NCBI GenBank assembly: GCA_037013495.1
Contig: CM072803.1
Location: 24,151,001 to 24,215,000 of the forward strand
Origin: Hippophae tibetana
Lineage: Eukaryota > Streptophyta > Magnoliopsida > Rosales > Elaeagnaceae
Length of the DNA: 64,000 nucleotides
Direction: 5' to 3'
This document shows, in pieces, positions 22,651 through 34,600 of the stretch. Position numbers and translations under genes: made by a program. Position 1 is the stretch's first letter, and each line of letters starts with the position of its first letter. The notes below the pieces were generated by a model, which was not told where the DNA came from, searched no databases, and saw only the letters and a program-made list of their open reading frames with translations.

Positions 22651-24540
22651 AGAAGCAGTTTAGGTTAGTAGGGATGTCATTTTGATGATATCAATTACCA
22701 TAATTTGTCAATCCTCTTGCTCCTTCTGCAACCTCAGTTTCTCCTAAATCATCACAAATAATATTACCTATACTACATTATCCAAAACCTAACAAATCTC
22801 AGTCTCAGTCTAATTCTTCCATTGAACCGGCTCTTCAAAAACCTGTTTATGTACCTATTGTTCAATAACCTATAACTCTACCTTCATGTTCTAATGTTCT
22901 ATGCAATGAGCAGTTCACATATTTACTGTTCTAAAACACAAGACCCAACGGGGTAAATATCATGTACACTCAGGTTAGAGAAACTCAGTTTAGTCTGTCA
23001 TTTTAAAAATCATCACTTAGGTCCCTAAAATCAACTTTGACTACTTGACAAAAGGGTAACCTAGTAAAATGTTATAATAAATTTTTAAAGTATAAATTTT
23101 TTTTTAGAAAAATAAACTATAAAAAATACCGAGTGCAAAATTAACTTTACTTGTCTGTTAAATATAAACGGTTCATGTTATGTGCTACTCACATGGTCAT
23201 TGATTACCATCGTTCATACCTTTTAAATTTCACAGAATGAATCTTCAAAATGACAAAAAAAATACCCATGAAATTAATGATCACATGATTAGCACATAAC
23301 CAAACCAATAGAATTAACGAAAAAATTAACAGTTGTTTTTTTTAGTGTACCTTTTCAATAAAAAGAGACTAAAGTGATTAAAAAATGAATAAAGTGTTCT
23401 TTTAAAAATAAAAAAAATGAAAATAAGACTTGTAAAGTCACCTGCACATATATTTGAAACATCTCATTCTTATTTTTAACATTTTCTTTCCTTCCCCGAT
23501 CTTTATCTTTTTTCTCTTTTTTCGATAATTGAAATCTTTATTTTTAGAGTAGACATTAACTTTAAATTTACTACTTTAATTTTTTTTCTATCGATTTGAT
23601 AATTTATGTATTCAATTCTATATTAATAAGATATTTTAGTTGATATTCATGTTAAATTTGAACTAAATAAATTATAAAATTATCACATGAGTCCTATCCC
23701 TCCCCGTCCAATTCGATAAAAAAAATCCTATTTTTAATTTAATTGCTCTATTGACATACCCCTCAAGATTTAGTATCAATATCAACTAAAAATACCCTAT
23801 TGATATAAAAATGACAATATAAAATACCTCATTAGTAGGAAAAAAACATAAGGTAGTAAAATAAAACTTAAGGTTATAAATAGAACATTTATCCTTATTT
23901 TAATAAAAGAATATACCATTTATAATATTTTATCATAAAGTTTTATGTTATTAAAATTTATTTAAAATATTTTTACTAATTTTCCTTTTAGTCAATTAGT
24001 CAAAGGTTACTTGAGGGACCCAAGTGATGTGAGGGACTAAACTAATAGTTTTCTCAAAGTATGTGATCATTATTACCCTACCAAGCTGTTCCCTCATCTA
24101 CCAATCCAACCACATGTTATCATTCCATAACAACCAGATCTAAGAGAGGAGTTCTTAAGCCCAAAGCATATATGTCAACCTCAGTTGATTTCTTTCACTA
24201 AACCTATTTCAGCCAAATAGGCTTTGAGTCATCCTGCTTGGAGACACTATAAAGACTGAATTTGAGGCTGCCGTTAACAACAAGACTTGAAATCTTGTTC
24301 CTCTTCCAATGACATATAAATCATTGGCAGCAAATCAGTGTTTAAAATAAAAAAAGATTACCTACGGGAAATCTAGACAAGAGGAAGTCTAGACTAGTAG
24401 CCAAAGGTCATCAAGCATTAGGATTTGATTTTTCAAAAACATTAAACCTTATTGTCAATCAAGTAACTGTGAGGTTCGTAATTACTCTAGCACTAACTAT
24501 TAGTCTAATAGGTGGAAGTTATACCAACTAAAGTTTTAAA
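22650..24540 (+). pseudogene. Ty1/copia polyprotein relic (linker and start of RT)
   Basis: After 24080 the plus strand shows TTRSKRGVLKPKAYMSTS, the basic linker that precedes copia reverse transcriptase. Near 24390-24520 it shows RLVAKGHQALGFDFSKT and then TLALTIS, the start of RT. Upstream (22690-22880), Ser/Pro-rich text fits the variable linker. Frames are broken. The TIR element at 22951-24078 splits it. Confidence 0.6.
22951..24078. mobile_element. TIR element of about 1.13 kb (MULE-like, non-autonomous)
   Basis: The left end GGGTAAATATCATGTACAC and the right end, read in reverse complement as GGGTAATAATGATCACATAC, start a degenerate inverted repeat extending about 100 bp (shared TTTAGTC, AGGTCCCT/GGGTCCCT and TTGACTA(C/A)TTGAC blocks). 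There is no transposase. I cannot define a clean target duplication. The superfamily is inferred from the GGGTAA terminus. Confidence 0.55.
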
Positions 24541-26126
24541 TTTACATTTTCAGGCTAGCTTTAGTAAGCTTCGTCCATCTAACAAGCTAAGGTTTAACCT
24601 TAAATGATTTATTTAAGACTAACACCTTTTTTCCGCTTGAGGCCGCAAATAGGTGATGCGTAATGAGGCTATGTGCCTCAAACTTTCTGTGTTTCTGGGA
24701 TTGTTTTCTCATGGTGAGTTGAAAATTCCTATTGATCCAATACCCGACTCATACTAGGCAAAAAACAACCTATGTGAAATTATGTTTGACCTAAAGTATC
24801 ACAATTCAATTCATCGTCTGCTTCTATCATATTTTTCAGTATATTTGAGTCTAATGATGAGATCTTATAAATTCTACATGAGGAAAAAGTAGTATTTCTC
24901 TCCAACTAATATTTCGAAAAACACATTTTGATTTTTTTTATGATAATTTCAATGTTAAATTATGACTCCGTTATTAGAGTTTTGTTATTTTATGAATTTT
25001 AGTTTTGTTAGTCATTTTTAATAAAAAATAATTCAGGCTTATAACTTATAACTTGCATTGTGAGAGAAAATTGTCTCAAACTCTTTAGAATGAGGCTTAT
25101 GCCTCATCCTGCTTTGAGTCATGCCGGGAAAAAAACACCTCAATGCGTAAAACTGACTTTTAAAACCTTGAATGTATGACAACAATCCTAATTGAATAGG
25201 ATTTATATTTCATCTGACCATTATATTTTTAGACAAATTTCTATTTTAAGTAGGATTCCCAGATTTATTGGCATCCTTTTAAACTGACGGAATTTCTTTA
25301 TTTCCATTTGAATTATATTAGAAATGGAACTTCCAAAGTCTACTAGGATTAGGACTTATTTTTCTATAAATACCTAAAGATAACAACCTTACAAGCACAA
25401 GTCTTCAACAAATTAATTCAGCTTTACTAAATTTCATTCTCCCCTAACGTTCTTGATTCTATTCTGATCACGCTGTATGCTGGGCCACAGTTCATGTATA
25501 GCTAAAAAGATCTCATAGCTCTCACCACTTTAATTCAATGTTTCAAACTTGTATAGTACAAATGTAGCCTTCACACTCTCCAATTTGGCCAATTCCAAGT
25601 GGGATAAATCAAGAAATCAGTTCAGTTCTATAAAAAGTTTCAACATGATGGAAATGAAAACCACAGTACAAAAAGAATAATAAAAAGAAAACAAGAACTC
25701 CCAACACCAAATTTCCCTAAACCATAATTGAAAGCTGAATTCACAAATAGTTTCATAACTACTAAAAGGAAAAAACAAAATATCTTTGAAATTGCTTATT
25801 TATTAAAGTTCCATAGTAAGGAAAGATCAAAGCAATAAACCTTTACAAAAATTAATAGAAAACATTGACCTATTTTCATCTCTGATTTCCAGATGTTATA
25901 CTAATATAGTTTTATATGAAGAGGACAAAACTGAAACATTACGAGTTCCAAGCCACATCTTATTTCCCTGTCTGCCAAAAGTGTGCATTCTCTCATGTGA
26001 CAAATTTAATCAAATCAGTCTTCTAAAATCTCTAGTGAAAAGCTTTTGCTAGCATGCTATATATTAACGTATACCAATCATAAATCAAATCTGACCAAAA
26101 AAATCCAAATGAATCTTACCAATTAA
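24541..26126. other. Repeat-like non-coding interval downstream of CCME
   Basis: 24541-25160 holds paired GAGGC...GCCTCA-type motifs near 24630-24690 and 25090-25110 that suggest an unresolved old repeat. 25185-25440 looks LTR-like, with CTATAAATACC near 25367. The last several hundred bases before 26127 should include the CCME 3' UTR; an AATAAA-type signal lies near 25797-25804 on the minus strand. Confidence 0.35.
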
Positions 26127-26873
26127 TTATGAGCTCTTAGCACCTTCACCAGCCTTAATAATCTTCTTGTTCTTTTCAATTGCGGCTGCAACTTCCTGAG
26201 GCATATACTTCTCGTCATGCTTTGCTAATACCTCTATAGCTGAAAGATAACACTCCCTACTCCTTGCCTTCTCAGAGATGCTCTTTTTCGAAACCTCCTT
26301 GCGAATTTCATCGGTGAAAGGTTTCACAAACCCTTCCACCACCACTGAATGACCTTCCCGAAACAAATCAGGCAGTGACCCCTCATGCCTCACCAGAATA
26401 TCAGTGATCAGGTCAGTGACCACAAACTCCATCTCAGGAGATGATGCCGGGTGAACCACACTACCTTCGAGGACCAAACCACCAAGCCTAAACTTGTTCT
26501 TGCTAGGGTTGGAAGAGTACTTTTCAAGTGCTTCAGTTGGGGTCACATAGAATACCATTTGATCCTGGAAATTGTTGAGAACTATCACAATGAAGCCAGC
26601 AACGCAGCTGTAGGTCAGAGCATAGGTCCAGAGCCTGCGAGTCTGAAGCTGGCGAGCACGAGCACCAATATCAACAGGTTTGGGTCGATTTGGGCTGCGC
26701 CTAGCTGTTGAGAGGAAACGAAATGTGAATGGAAGACTACTTCGGCTCGGATGTAAATGGAGATGGAGAAGTGAGGAAGGCATTGATGGTGAGAGTTTAT
26801 TGTAGACAACGGTGAGGGAGCAATGGGATCTAAAGCAAGAACCAACTGGGACAAGTCGTCGGAAAGTAGACAT
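26127..26873 (-). CDS. CCME: Mitochondrial cytochrome c maturation haem chaperone CcmE
   Basis: 248 aa from the ATG at 26873. The frame stays open upstream only to a GTG, so 26873 is the likely start. CcmE binds haem covalently in the mitochondrial intermembrane space and hands it to apocytochrome c. Seen: a basic Ser/Arg-rich N-terminus (mitochondrial presequence), one membrane anchor at about residues 85-103, the beta-barrel core (FRLGGLVLEGSVV, EFVVTDLITDILV, FREGHSVVVEGFVK), and VLAKHDEKYMPQEV with the haem-binding His at about residue 219 and the conserved Tyr 223. Length fits plant CCME. The reading frame is intact in one exon. It is one of the two confident host genes here. Confidence 0.95.
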   Translation of the reverse strand: MSTFRRLVPVGSCFRSHCSLTVVYNKLSPSMPSSLLHLHLHPSRSSLPFTFRFLSTARRSPNRPKPVDIGARARQLQTRRLWTYALTYSCVAGFIVIVLNNFQDQMVFYVTPTEALEKYSSNPSKNKFRLGGLVLEGSVVHPASSPEMEFVVTDLITDILVRHEGSLPDLFREGHSVVVEGFVKPFTDEIRKEVSKKSISEKARSRECYLSAIEVLAKHDEKYMPQEVAAAIEKNKKIIKAGEGAKSS

Positions 26874-26900
26874 TGAGGCGGTTGTACAATTAATCTGTTC

Positions 26901-27253
26901 CTGAACCACACAACAAATTCAATCATTTTATTAATCTTGCATAACTTACTTAATCCTATAAAACGTTGTACTGAGCAACAAAATATTAAATGGGTTCTTC
27001 TTAAATACAATATTAGTATACAGTACACAACCATAAGAATTTTAATGAAATGCGTAATAGTTAAAAGGAGTTATCATTATTTTCATTGAAGCAATTTCAC
27101 AAACACCATGAGCATATTAATACCAGTTGATCAGAAAACATAAGAACTTACATTGGAAGGATAAAATTTGTAAGGAAATGGAACAATGAAGAACTTATAA
27201 GCTACAATGAAAATGAAATTTGGTAAATGGAGAAATTAAATCGAATTACAAAC
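26901..27253 (-). other. CCME: Predicted 5' UTR intron of CCME
   Basis: On the minus strand a donor TTCTG/GTTTGT at 27253 and an acceptor TGGTTCAG/GAACAG at 26901 bracket 353 bp of AT-rich sequence. The acceptor lies 27 bases before the ATG. The first exon would run from roughly 27400 to 27254. Predicted from consensus only. Confidence 0.5.
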
Positions 27254-27399
27254 CAGAAGATGAAAGAGAGAAAGAAAAGGAGCAAGCTTGGCAACTGATC
27301 CACTGGATCTCAATGCAGAAGATGAAGCAGAACAGAGGCTGCTAAGCGGCGATGGATCGAGCGGGGATCTTCGTATGGATAGGAAGATTTCGCGTCTGA

Positions 27400-28270
27400 G
27401 GATTTAGGGTGTTGACCGGTATAGCGTAGTTAGACAAGTCTTACTTTACAGTTTCCACGTTAGCTCGAACAATCTAGCAGGCAGTTGAAATTTTATTTGG
27501 AAAGCCATTTCTCACTTACATTTTTAAAATATAATAATATTAATTTTCAACTAATAATTATTATTTTTTAAAAAATTTATTTTATTTTATAAAATAATAA
27601 TAATTATTATTTAAATATAAAATTTTAAATTATTTTTATTATAATTAAAAAATTGATATTAAAATATTTTATAAAATAATTTACACAAATATTCCCAGAG
27701 CAAAAAGTTAATTAATTTTTTATTTTAATAATAAATAAATATATAATATTAATTATTTTATGATTAATAAAATCCAAATAATTGATTAAATACACATTAA
27801 ATATGTAATTACAAACTATAAATATATCATTCTCGTGACAAATTTGTTGCTAAACTCCTAATAAGTGTTACAAATATACAATTACCGTTCTATATTTTGG
27901 TGATAAATTTGTTTCACTAATAAAAAATATGGTAGATTTTCTCACAAAATTGGTAAATACGTAGCACTAATAAAATTTTAATGGTAGATTTGTTATAAAC
28001 TAAAGTTAAGTTGTAAATTTATACAAACAACTTAAATTCAATAATACATTTGTTAGTTTACTCTTTTTATAATTTTCAAAAATGTTTAAAAAAAAGGTGA
28101 TTTTACTAATTACCTTGTAGTTTAATATTATATTTTTTTTAGATAGGGAGAGAAAGTTGGCTCGAATTTGCTAATATATATATGTCTACGTATAGATGAA
28201 TATTTTAACTCTAAATAAGTAAAACAGTGATTATATGTAAAAATCTAATAGTTTTTTTTAAATAACTGTA
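27400..28270. other. AT-rich spacer upstream of CCME
   Basis: The first bases (27400-27500) probably hold the CCME promoter. The rest is A/T-rich with no gene or clear element. Confidence 0.45.
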
Positions 28271-28279
28271 ACTAAGTTC

Positions 28280-30703
28280 AAAGTAGTACCAAATATTTTC
28301 CAAAGCTCCCTCTAAGGTTGACAAATTTGACATCCCTATTAGAAGTTATTGATGAAACCTTACAACTTCTCTGAAAAACAAAGATGTAATGTGGCTGGCA
28401 TAGTTGATTTTCTTAAAAGGGATAAGATGGGTCATCTTTGAAAATTGATCTACGACTACCGTGATAGAATCAACTCTTATTTGTGTGACAAGAAGTCCAA
28501 GTATGAAGTCTATAATAGTGGTGTATAGAGCCCAACATTAATAAACCCTCATTTTTCACTTTGACACACATTACATCTTTGCACATAACTACATACCCTC
28601 ATTTTTCACTTTGACACACATTACATCTTTGCACATAACTACATACATCCCTGAGGCCACCTCTCTTTCACTAAGGATATGGTTTTATCCTTCCTTACAT
28701 GATCTCCATCATGAATTTTTTGGATGAGTTGTTGTTGGAGTGAAGAGTTAGGAATACATAATTAATTGCCTTTAAAGAGATATTCTTTTTGGATATGGAA
28801 ATTATGAGTGTTTTCAAAACTCTTGTATTTGTGCCATAAAATCCCAAAATCTCCATCAATTGGATATTGATTAAGTAGGTGTTCAAATATGATTAATTAT
28901 ATTCATAAGGCATCTAGTAATACATGTCTATCGCTCAGTTCATCAGTTGCCTTATTGTACTAGCCAACTTTGTCTTTAAACATGTAAGTATATTATTGGA
29001 GTAAAACTACCCATCAAGCATGAATTCTGGATATCTTTTTATAGGAATTGAAGATCTTGAGAGCTTGGTGATCATTATGCAAGACAAATTTCTTTTGAAT
29101 AAAGTAATACTCCCATCTTTTGAAGGCCTTCGTGATAGCATAAAGTTCTTGCTTACAAACAATCAATTTCTACCTAGGTTCACTAAGTTTCTCACTATAA
29201 TATTCCACAAGTCTTCCATTCAGACGCAAAATAGCCCATATACCAAGTATTAATGCATCATTCTCTACCTTGAATGCTATAATAAAATCAGGTAACACTA
29301 GTAATGGTGATGTACTTAGTTTATCTTTGAGTAGTTAGAAACTTTGATCTTGTTCTGGTCCCTAATTAAATTTTCCATGCTTAAGACAACTTGTGATTGG
29401 TGCTACAATAGAGCTAAATCCTTTAATAAAACTTCTATAGAAGATGGCTAACCCATGGAAGTTTTTTACATCATATATGTTTGTTGGTGTAGGCCAACTC
29501 TTGATGGTCTTAATTTTCTTCGAATTCATAACTACTCATCTACTACTATTACAAAAACCCATCAAGAGTAATGTGTTGTAGCAAATTCACATTTTTTCAA
29601 TTTGGGGTAAAGCTTATTCTTCCTTAGAGTTGAACAGTCTTGACATGCTCTCCTTACATTTGTAATTAATAAGTATATCATCAAAATATACTACCACAAA
29701 CTTATTGGTGAATGATTTTAAAATCTAATTCATGAGCCTCATAAATATGCTAGGTACATTGTATAGTCCAAAAGACATCACCAACCATTCATATAAACCT
29801 TATTTGTTTTGGATGTTGTCTTCCATTCATCACCAAGTCAGACACAAATTTGGTGATAACCATTACTTAATTCCAACCTTGTGAAAATTTGTGATCCTTG
29901 TAAATTATCCAAGATGTCCTCCATTCTTAGGATGAGAAACCTATACTTGATGGTTATTTTGTTTATAGCATAGCTATCCAAACACATTCTTTTGGATCCA
30001 TATTTTTTTAGGAACAAGTATGGAAAGAACTACTAATGGATTGAGACTTTATTGAGTTAGGTTCTTCTTAAGTATATTATCAACCATGTCATATAATATC
30101 TCATGCTCTTAGAGGCAGAGCCTATTATATACAAGGTTGAGTATGTTGGATCCTGGGATGAGGTGAATATGGTGTTATATTGCTCTCATTAGGGGTAATT
30201 CATAAGGTATTTCATCAGGGGACAAATTAGTGTATTCAGACAATAAGGGAACAATTAAGGATGGAGTAGAGTCTACCTCAAGAGCTTACTTTTTGTGATT
30301 AGGGAAAATATGAGTTCTTATTTGGGAGTTCCCTTGAGAAAATCTTTAGTTATGGTGCTGAGGAGGATTATGGATCTATGGGTGGATTTTTGGGTGTTGT
30401 TGAATTCTTTAGTTGATGGTACAAGATCAATTTTCCTTCCCTTCCATTTTAGTAGATAGATATTTGGTTTCCTCTATTGAAAAACATTTGTATCATACTA
30501 TTATGGTCTTTCCAATAGAATGTGGTATGCATCCATCTCCACCACGTTACATATCACCTCATCTTAGTAGTTTTGACCAAAAGAGAAGGAGATTCTACAC
30601 ATCTCCTTCACTGTAACTTCATTGCTTTATTTAATCCAACTAATATTTGAAGGAGTAGGATACTTGCTAGTATCCAAACCCAAGGTAGTGTAAGGATTTT
30701 CAT
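28280..30703 (-). pseudogene. Ty3/gypsy (chromovirus-like) relic: RT to integrase part
   Basis: Minus-strand decayed pol. RT is near 29900-29600 (EWLVMSFGLYNVPS and YFDDILI); integrase is near 28700-28280 (a Cys-X2-Cys zinc piece near 28640 and [16 protein letters not shown] near 28450). Many stops and frameshifts. It is the 3' half of an element whose gag half resumes at 49946 on the other side of the nested copia. Small open stretches at 28695, 29020 and 30413 are chance survivors. No 3' LTR is seen below 28280. Confidence 0.75.
28546..28645. repeat. Perfect 50-bp tandem duplication
   Basis: The unit starting CCCTCATTTTTCACTTTGAC occurs twice head to tail with period 50, inside the integrase relic. 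Confidence 0.9.
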
Positions 30704-30896
30704 TGTTAATGTATATCTAGTAATATATTAATATATATATATATATATATATCTGCTAATGTATATCTCTTTACTTTTGACATATCTATATCTAGTTACT
30801 TTAGACATATCTAGTTTACTTGTATCTCCTATATAAAGGCACCATGTATATTCATTTATTGACAGAATAGAATACAATCATTAAGTATTTCTAACA
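30704..30896 (+). repeat. 5' LTR of the copia element
   Basis: TGTTAATG...TAACA, 193 bp, with an AT microsatellite at about 30731-30752 and a TATA box TATATAAAG at 30830-30838. The short length is typical of small copia LTRs. Confidence 0.93.
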
Positions 30897-30910
30897 TAGT
30901 ATCAGAGCCA
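30897..30910 (+). other. Copia primer-binding site
   Basis: TAGTATCAGAGCCA directly follows the LTR. It is the initiator tRNA-Met PBS TGGTATCAGAGCC with one G-to-A change. Confidence 0.85.
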
Positions 30911-31666
30911 TTATTCTTGTCTTTCTAGCAGGGTTTTATTTTTTGTGTTATTCAACCCTTATAGCTTCCGCTGTCACAATAGCCGCTGCAATCATTCACC
31001 GTTGAACCTCCTACGTCTTTCAGCCGTTGTCCTTAGGTTTTGGAATTACAGTGGCCGTTGTTAAAGAGTTCCGCACCATACAAACAACTGCAATCACCGT
31101 CGCCGCCGTGCATATTGTTCCGAATTTTTTTCTGCATATACCACTCTGATCAGCTCGACCGGATCTACACAACCGTGGAATTATCGCAACCATCGGACAC
31201 CACATGCTCCCTCACGCACTGCACAACCAATCTGCACGTTCTTCACGCGTCGCCCCCGTCGCCATTAATCTTAACCCGACGACCTATCTGCAGTTACCAT
31301 TGTGATCACCGCGACCCGATATACATAACCGTGTAAGTATCACAGTCATAAGCCTCCGTACGCAATCTCATGCGCCGCCAACAACCACTGCGCGTGGATC
31401 TGACGCGCCAAGCACGCCGCGCTCTGCTCGTGACGCCATCAGTACCTTACGTAGGGCTGACATCATCATCACCTCCAGTTGATGTCACAGAACCCACTGA
31501 CCGATCTGATTGTTGATGGGCTGACTGTTGACCGAGCTGACCGTACTGCCTGTTGACCGAGCTGACCGTACTACCCGTTGACCGTTGACTGGACTGTCCG
31601 TTGACCGTTGACCAGATTTTCGCAATACAGGTTCACCCTACCTAGTTTTTCGCATAGATCTCATTT
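30911..31666 (+). other. Copia leader with a TTGAC repeat cluster
   Basis: Unusually GC-rich for the window (many CCG/CGC), with no convincing protein. At about 31516-31615 it holds six TTGAC(C/T) cores, partly in a tandem repeat of GTTGACCGAGCTGACCGTAC. TTGAC is the W-box core bound by WRKY factors; whether it matters here is unknown. Confidence 0.6.
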
Positions 31667-34600
31667 TTGCAGTCTGTTTTTGCATATTGTGTTTTCAAAT
31701 GGATAAAAAGGATACTTTTGTTTCTTGCCTTATCAATACTATTGGAGGGGACCAAAAATTATTTGTCATGGTCTCAAGCTATGCACATTTTTCTTAAGGG
31801 TCGTATGCTATGGCATTATTGTACTGGTGCAATTATTATTCCTGTTAAAGGAGCAAGTGAAGAAGATGCTATCTTTCTTTGTCGCATGATTGAATGGGAT
31901 AGTCACAACCACATGATCCTCACATAGATTCGGAATACTTCCATTCCATCCATCTCCAATCTGTTAGGCAGCTTTGATGATGCCAAATCAACATGGGATA
32001 TGTTGGCCAAAAGGTACTCCACTACTGATAGATCCATGAAATATCAACTAATAGTTGAATTGCATAAACTTCAATGGGGACCAGGGCAATCCATCAATGA
32101 CTACTTTGATCAACTTCGCTTCCTTTGGGACCAAATTGACCTTTGTGATCCAATTTGGGCATGCTCAACAGATGCTCAGCAATATGCTACAATTAGGGAT
32201 GAATTTCGTCTCTATGAGTTCTTGATGTCACTCCACAAGGACTTTGAGCCAATCCGAGGTCAACTTCTTAATCGTAGTCCTCCTCCATCTCTTGATACTG
32301 TTGTAAATGAGTTGGTTAGAGAAGAAGCTCATCTTGCAACCCTTCAAGCCCAAAATAAGCTCAATGTTTTGGTTATTACTCCTTCTACTCCTGCCATTGA
32401 ACAACCTCAGCAATCAGGTGATTCCTCTAGCTTTTACAATCGTCACAGGCAGAGCAATAAAAGGTTCTGCAATTATTGCAAGCGTTATGGCCACACCATT
32501 GAGACTTGTTACCGTCGTAACAAATCTACTGCTGATATTGCTAATACTGAGCCTACTTCGTTGATGCCTTCTAGTTCAGTAGAGTCCCAGTCTTCTGGAT
32601 CCACTATCAACCTCTCATCCATTGAACTACAGAAGATCATAACTTAGGCTGTTCAAATGGCTGGTAATGCATCTCTTTTCACTACCTTCTCAGTTTTGCC
32701 CGGTAAGTCTCAAACTTGGCTTTTTGACTCTGCATGTTGCAATCACATGACACCTCACTCATCTTTATTCTCCAAACTTGGCCCTGCACCACATCCCCTT
32801 AATATTAATATAGTTGATGGTTCCACCATTCATGTGAATAGTCTAGGTTTTGTTTCGACCTCTACCCTCTATGTTCCTAGGGTTTTCCATGTACCTGACC
32901 TATCCTATAATTTATGCTCTGTGGGACAATTAGCTGAACTATGATATCGCCTTATTTTTTACTATTCTAGGTGTATTGTGTAGGATCCGAGGATGAGGCA
33001 AGAGCTTGGGACCGATCCTAGGGTCGGGCGTATGTTTCCCGTAAACAATCTTCATCTTCCACCTGTTGCTCCTGCCTCTGTTGCTGTTGCAACTGCTGCA
33101 GTTTCTTCCTTACCTTCTCTCGCACTTTGGCATTCTCGTCTTGGTCATGCCCCATCCTCTCGGGTACAACAGTTAGCTTCTAAAGGTCTATTGGGTTCTA
33201 TGTCCAAAGATAATTTTGATTGTACTTCATGTCAGTTAGGAAAACAACCAGCTTTACCTTTCAATAATAGTAAATCTATCTCTAATAGTATTTTTGAGTT
33301 AATTCATTCTGATGTTTGGGGACCTTCTCCGGTTACTAGTATTGATGGATCTCGATATTTTGTTGTTTTTATTGATGATTATTCTCATTATAGTTGGATC
33401 TTTCCAATGAAATCTCGTTCTGAAATCTTATCAATATACAGTAGCTTTGCAAAAATGGTTGAAACACAATTCTCCAAACATATCAAAACTTTTCGATCTG
33501 ATAATGCTCTTGAATATACTCAAAATGCTTTTCAAACTCTGTTACACTCCTATGGCACTGTACATCATCTAACCTGTCCAGGAACCTCTCAACAAAATGG
33601 TCGAGCCGAAAGAAAACTTCATCATATTCTTGACACTATTCGTGCTCTTCTTCTCTCTGCCAAAGTTCCTGCCCCATTTTGGGGTGAAGTTGATCTTCAT
33701 GTTGTTTATGCCATTAATTGCATTCCAAGCGCTGTCATTCATAATCAGACTCCGTATGAGCACCTTTTTGGATCATCTCCTAACTATCATTACCTTCGCT
33801 CATTCGGATCTGTTTGTTTCGTTTTTCTTCAGCCTTATGAACACAACAAACTCGAGCCTCGATATAGAGTTTGTTGTTTTCTTGGTTATGGTGAAACTCA
33901 AAAAGGGTATCGATGCTATGATCCTGTCTCACATCATCTCCGTGTTTCCCGTAATGTTGTCTTTTGGGAACACTGCTTATTTGTTAAACTTTCTCACTTT
34001 CGTTCTTCCTTAACTAATTCAAATGTTTTAGAAATTTTTCCAAATGAGTCTCTTGTTCCTTCTACAGATACTTCTAATCCATCTTTGGACTTCACTATTC
34101 AATCTTCAGATATTTTTGATGATTCTCCTAGACAGGTCGTAGAAGAACAGGTTGATAATAAGCTACCTCACCTTGAACATAGGTCCTTTGCTCCTACTCC
34201 GCCTGAAGATCCTCAACAAGACATTCCACCTCGCCACTCAACCCGGGTAAGATCCATTCCTACACATTTACTTGACTATCATTGTTACACTGCCCTTGCT
34301 ACACTCCATGAGCCTCACACCTATCGTGAGGCATCTACTAATCCTTTTTGGCAGATTGCAATGAAAGAAGAAATTGATGCATTAGCCAAAAACCATACTT
34401 GGGATCTTGTTACTCTCCCTCCTGGTCAATCTGTGGTTGGTAGTAAGTGGATCTATAAGATCAAGACTCGCTTTGATAGGTCTATCGATTGCTACAAGGC
34501 TCGTCTTGTAGCAAGAGGTTTTACACAAGAGTATGTGATTGATTATGAAGATACTTTTGCTCCAGTTTCCCGTATTTCCTCTGTTCGTACCCTTTTAGTT

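Noticed and set aside
26451-26711. Plus-strand 86-codon frame
   Set aside because: Antisense shadow of the CCME coding region.
26615-27034. 139-codon frame overlapping CCME
   Set aside because: Out of frame with CCME, spans the predicted intron, no recognisable content.
31040-31336. 98-codon frame in the copia leader
   Set aside because: Non-ATG start, no family resemblance; explained by the locally GC-rich leader.
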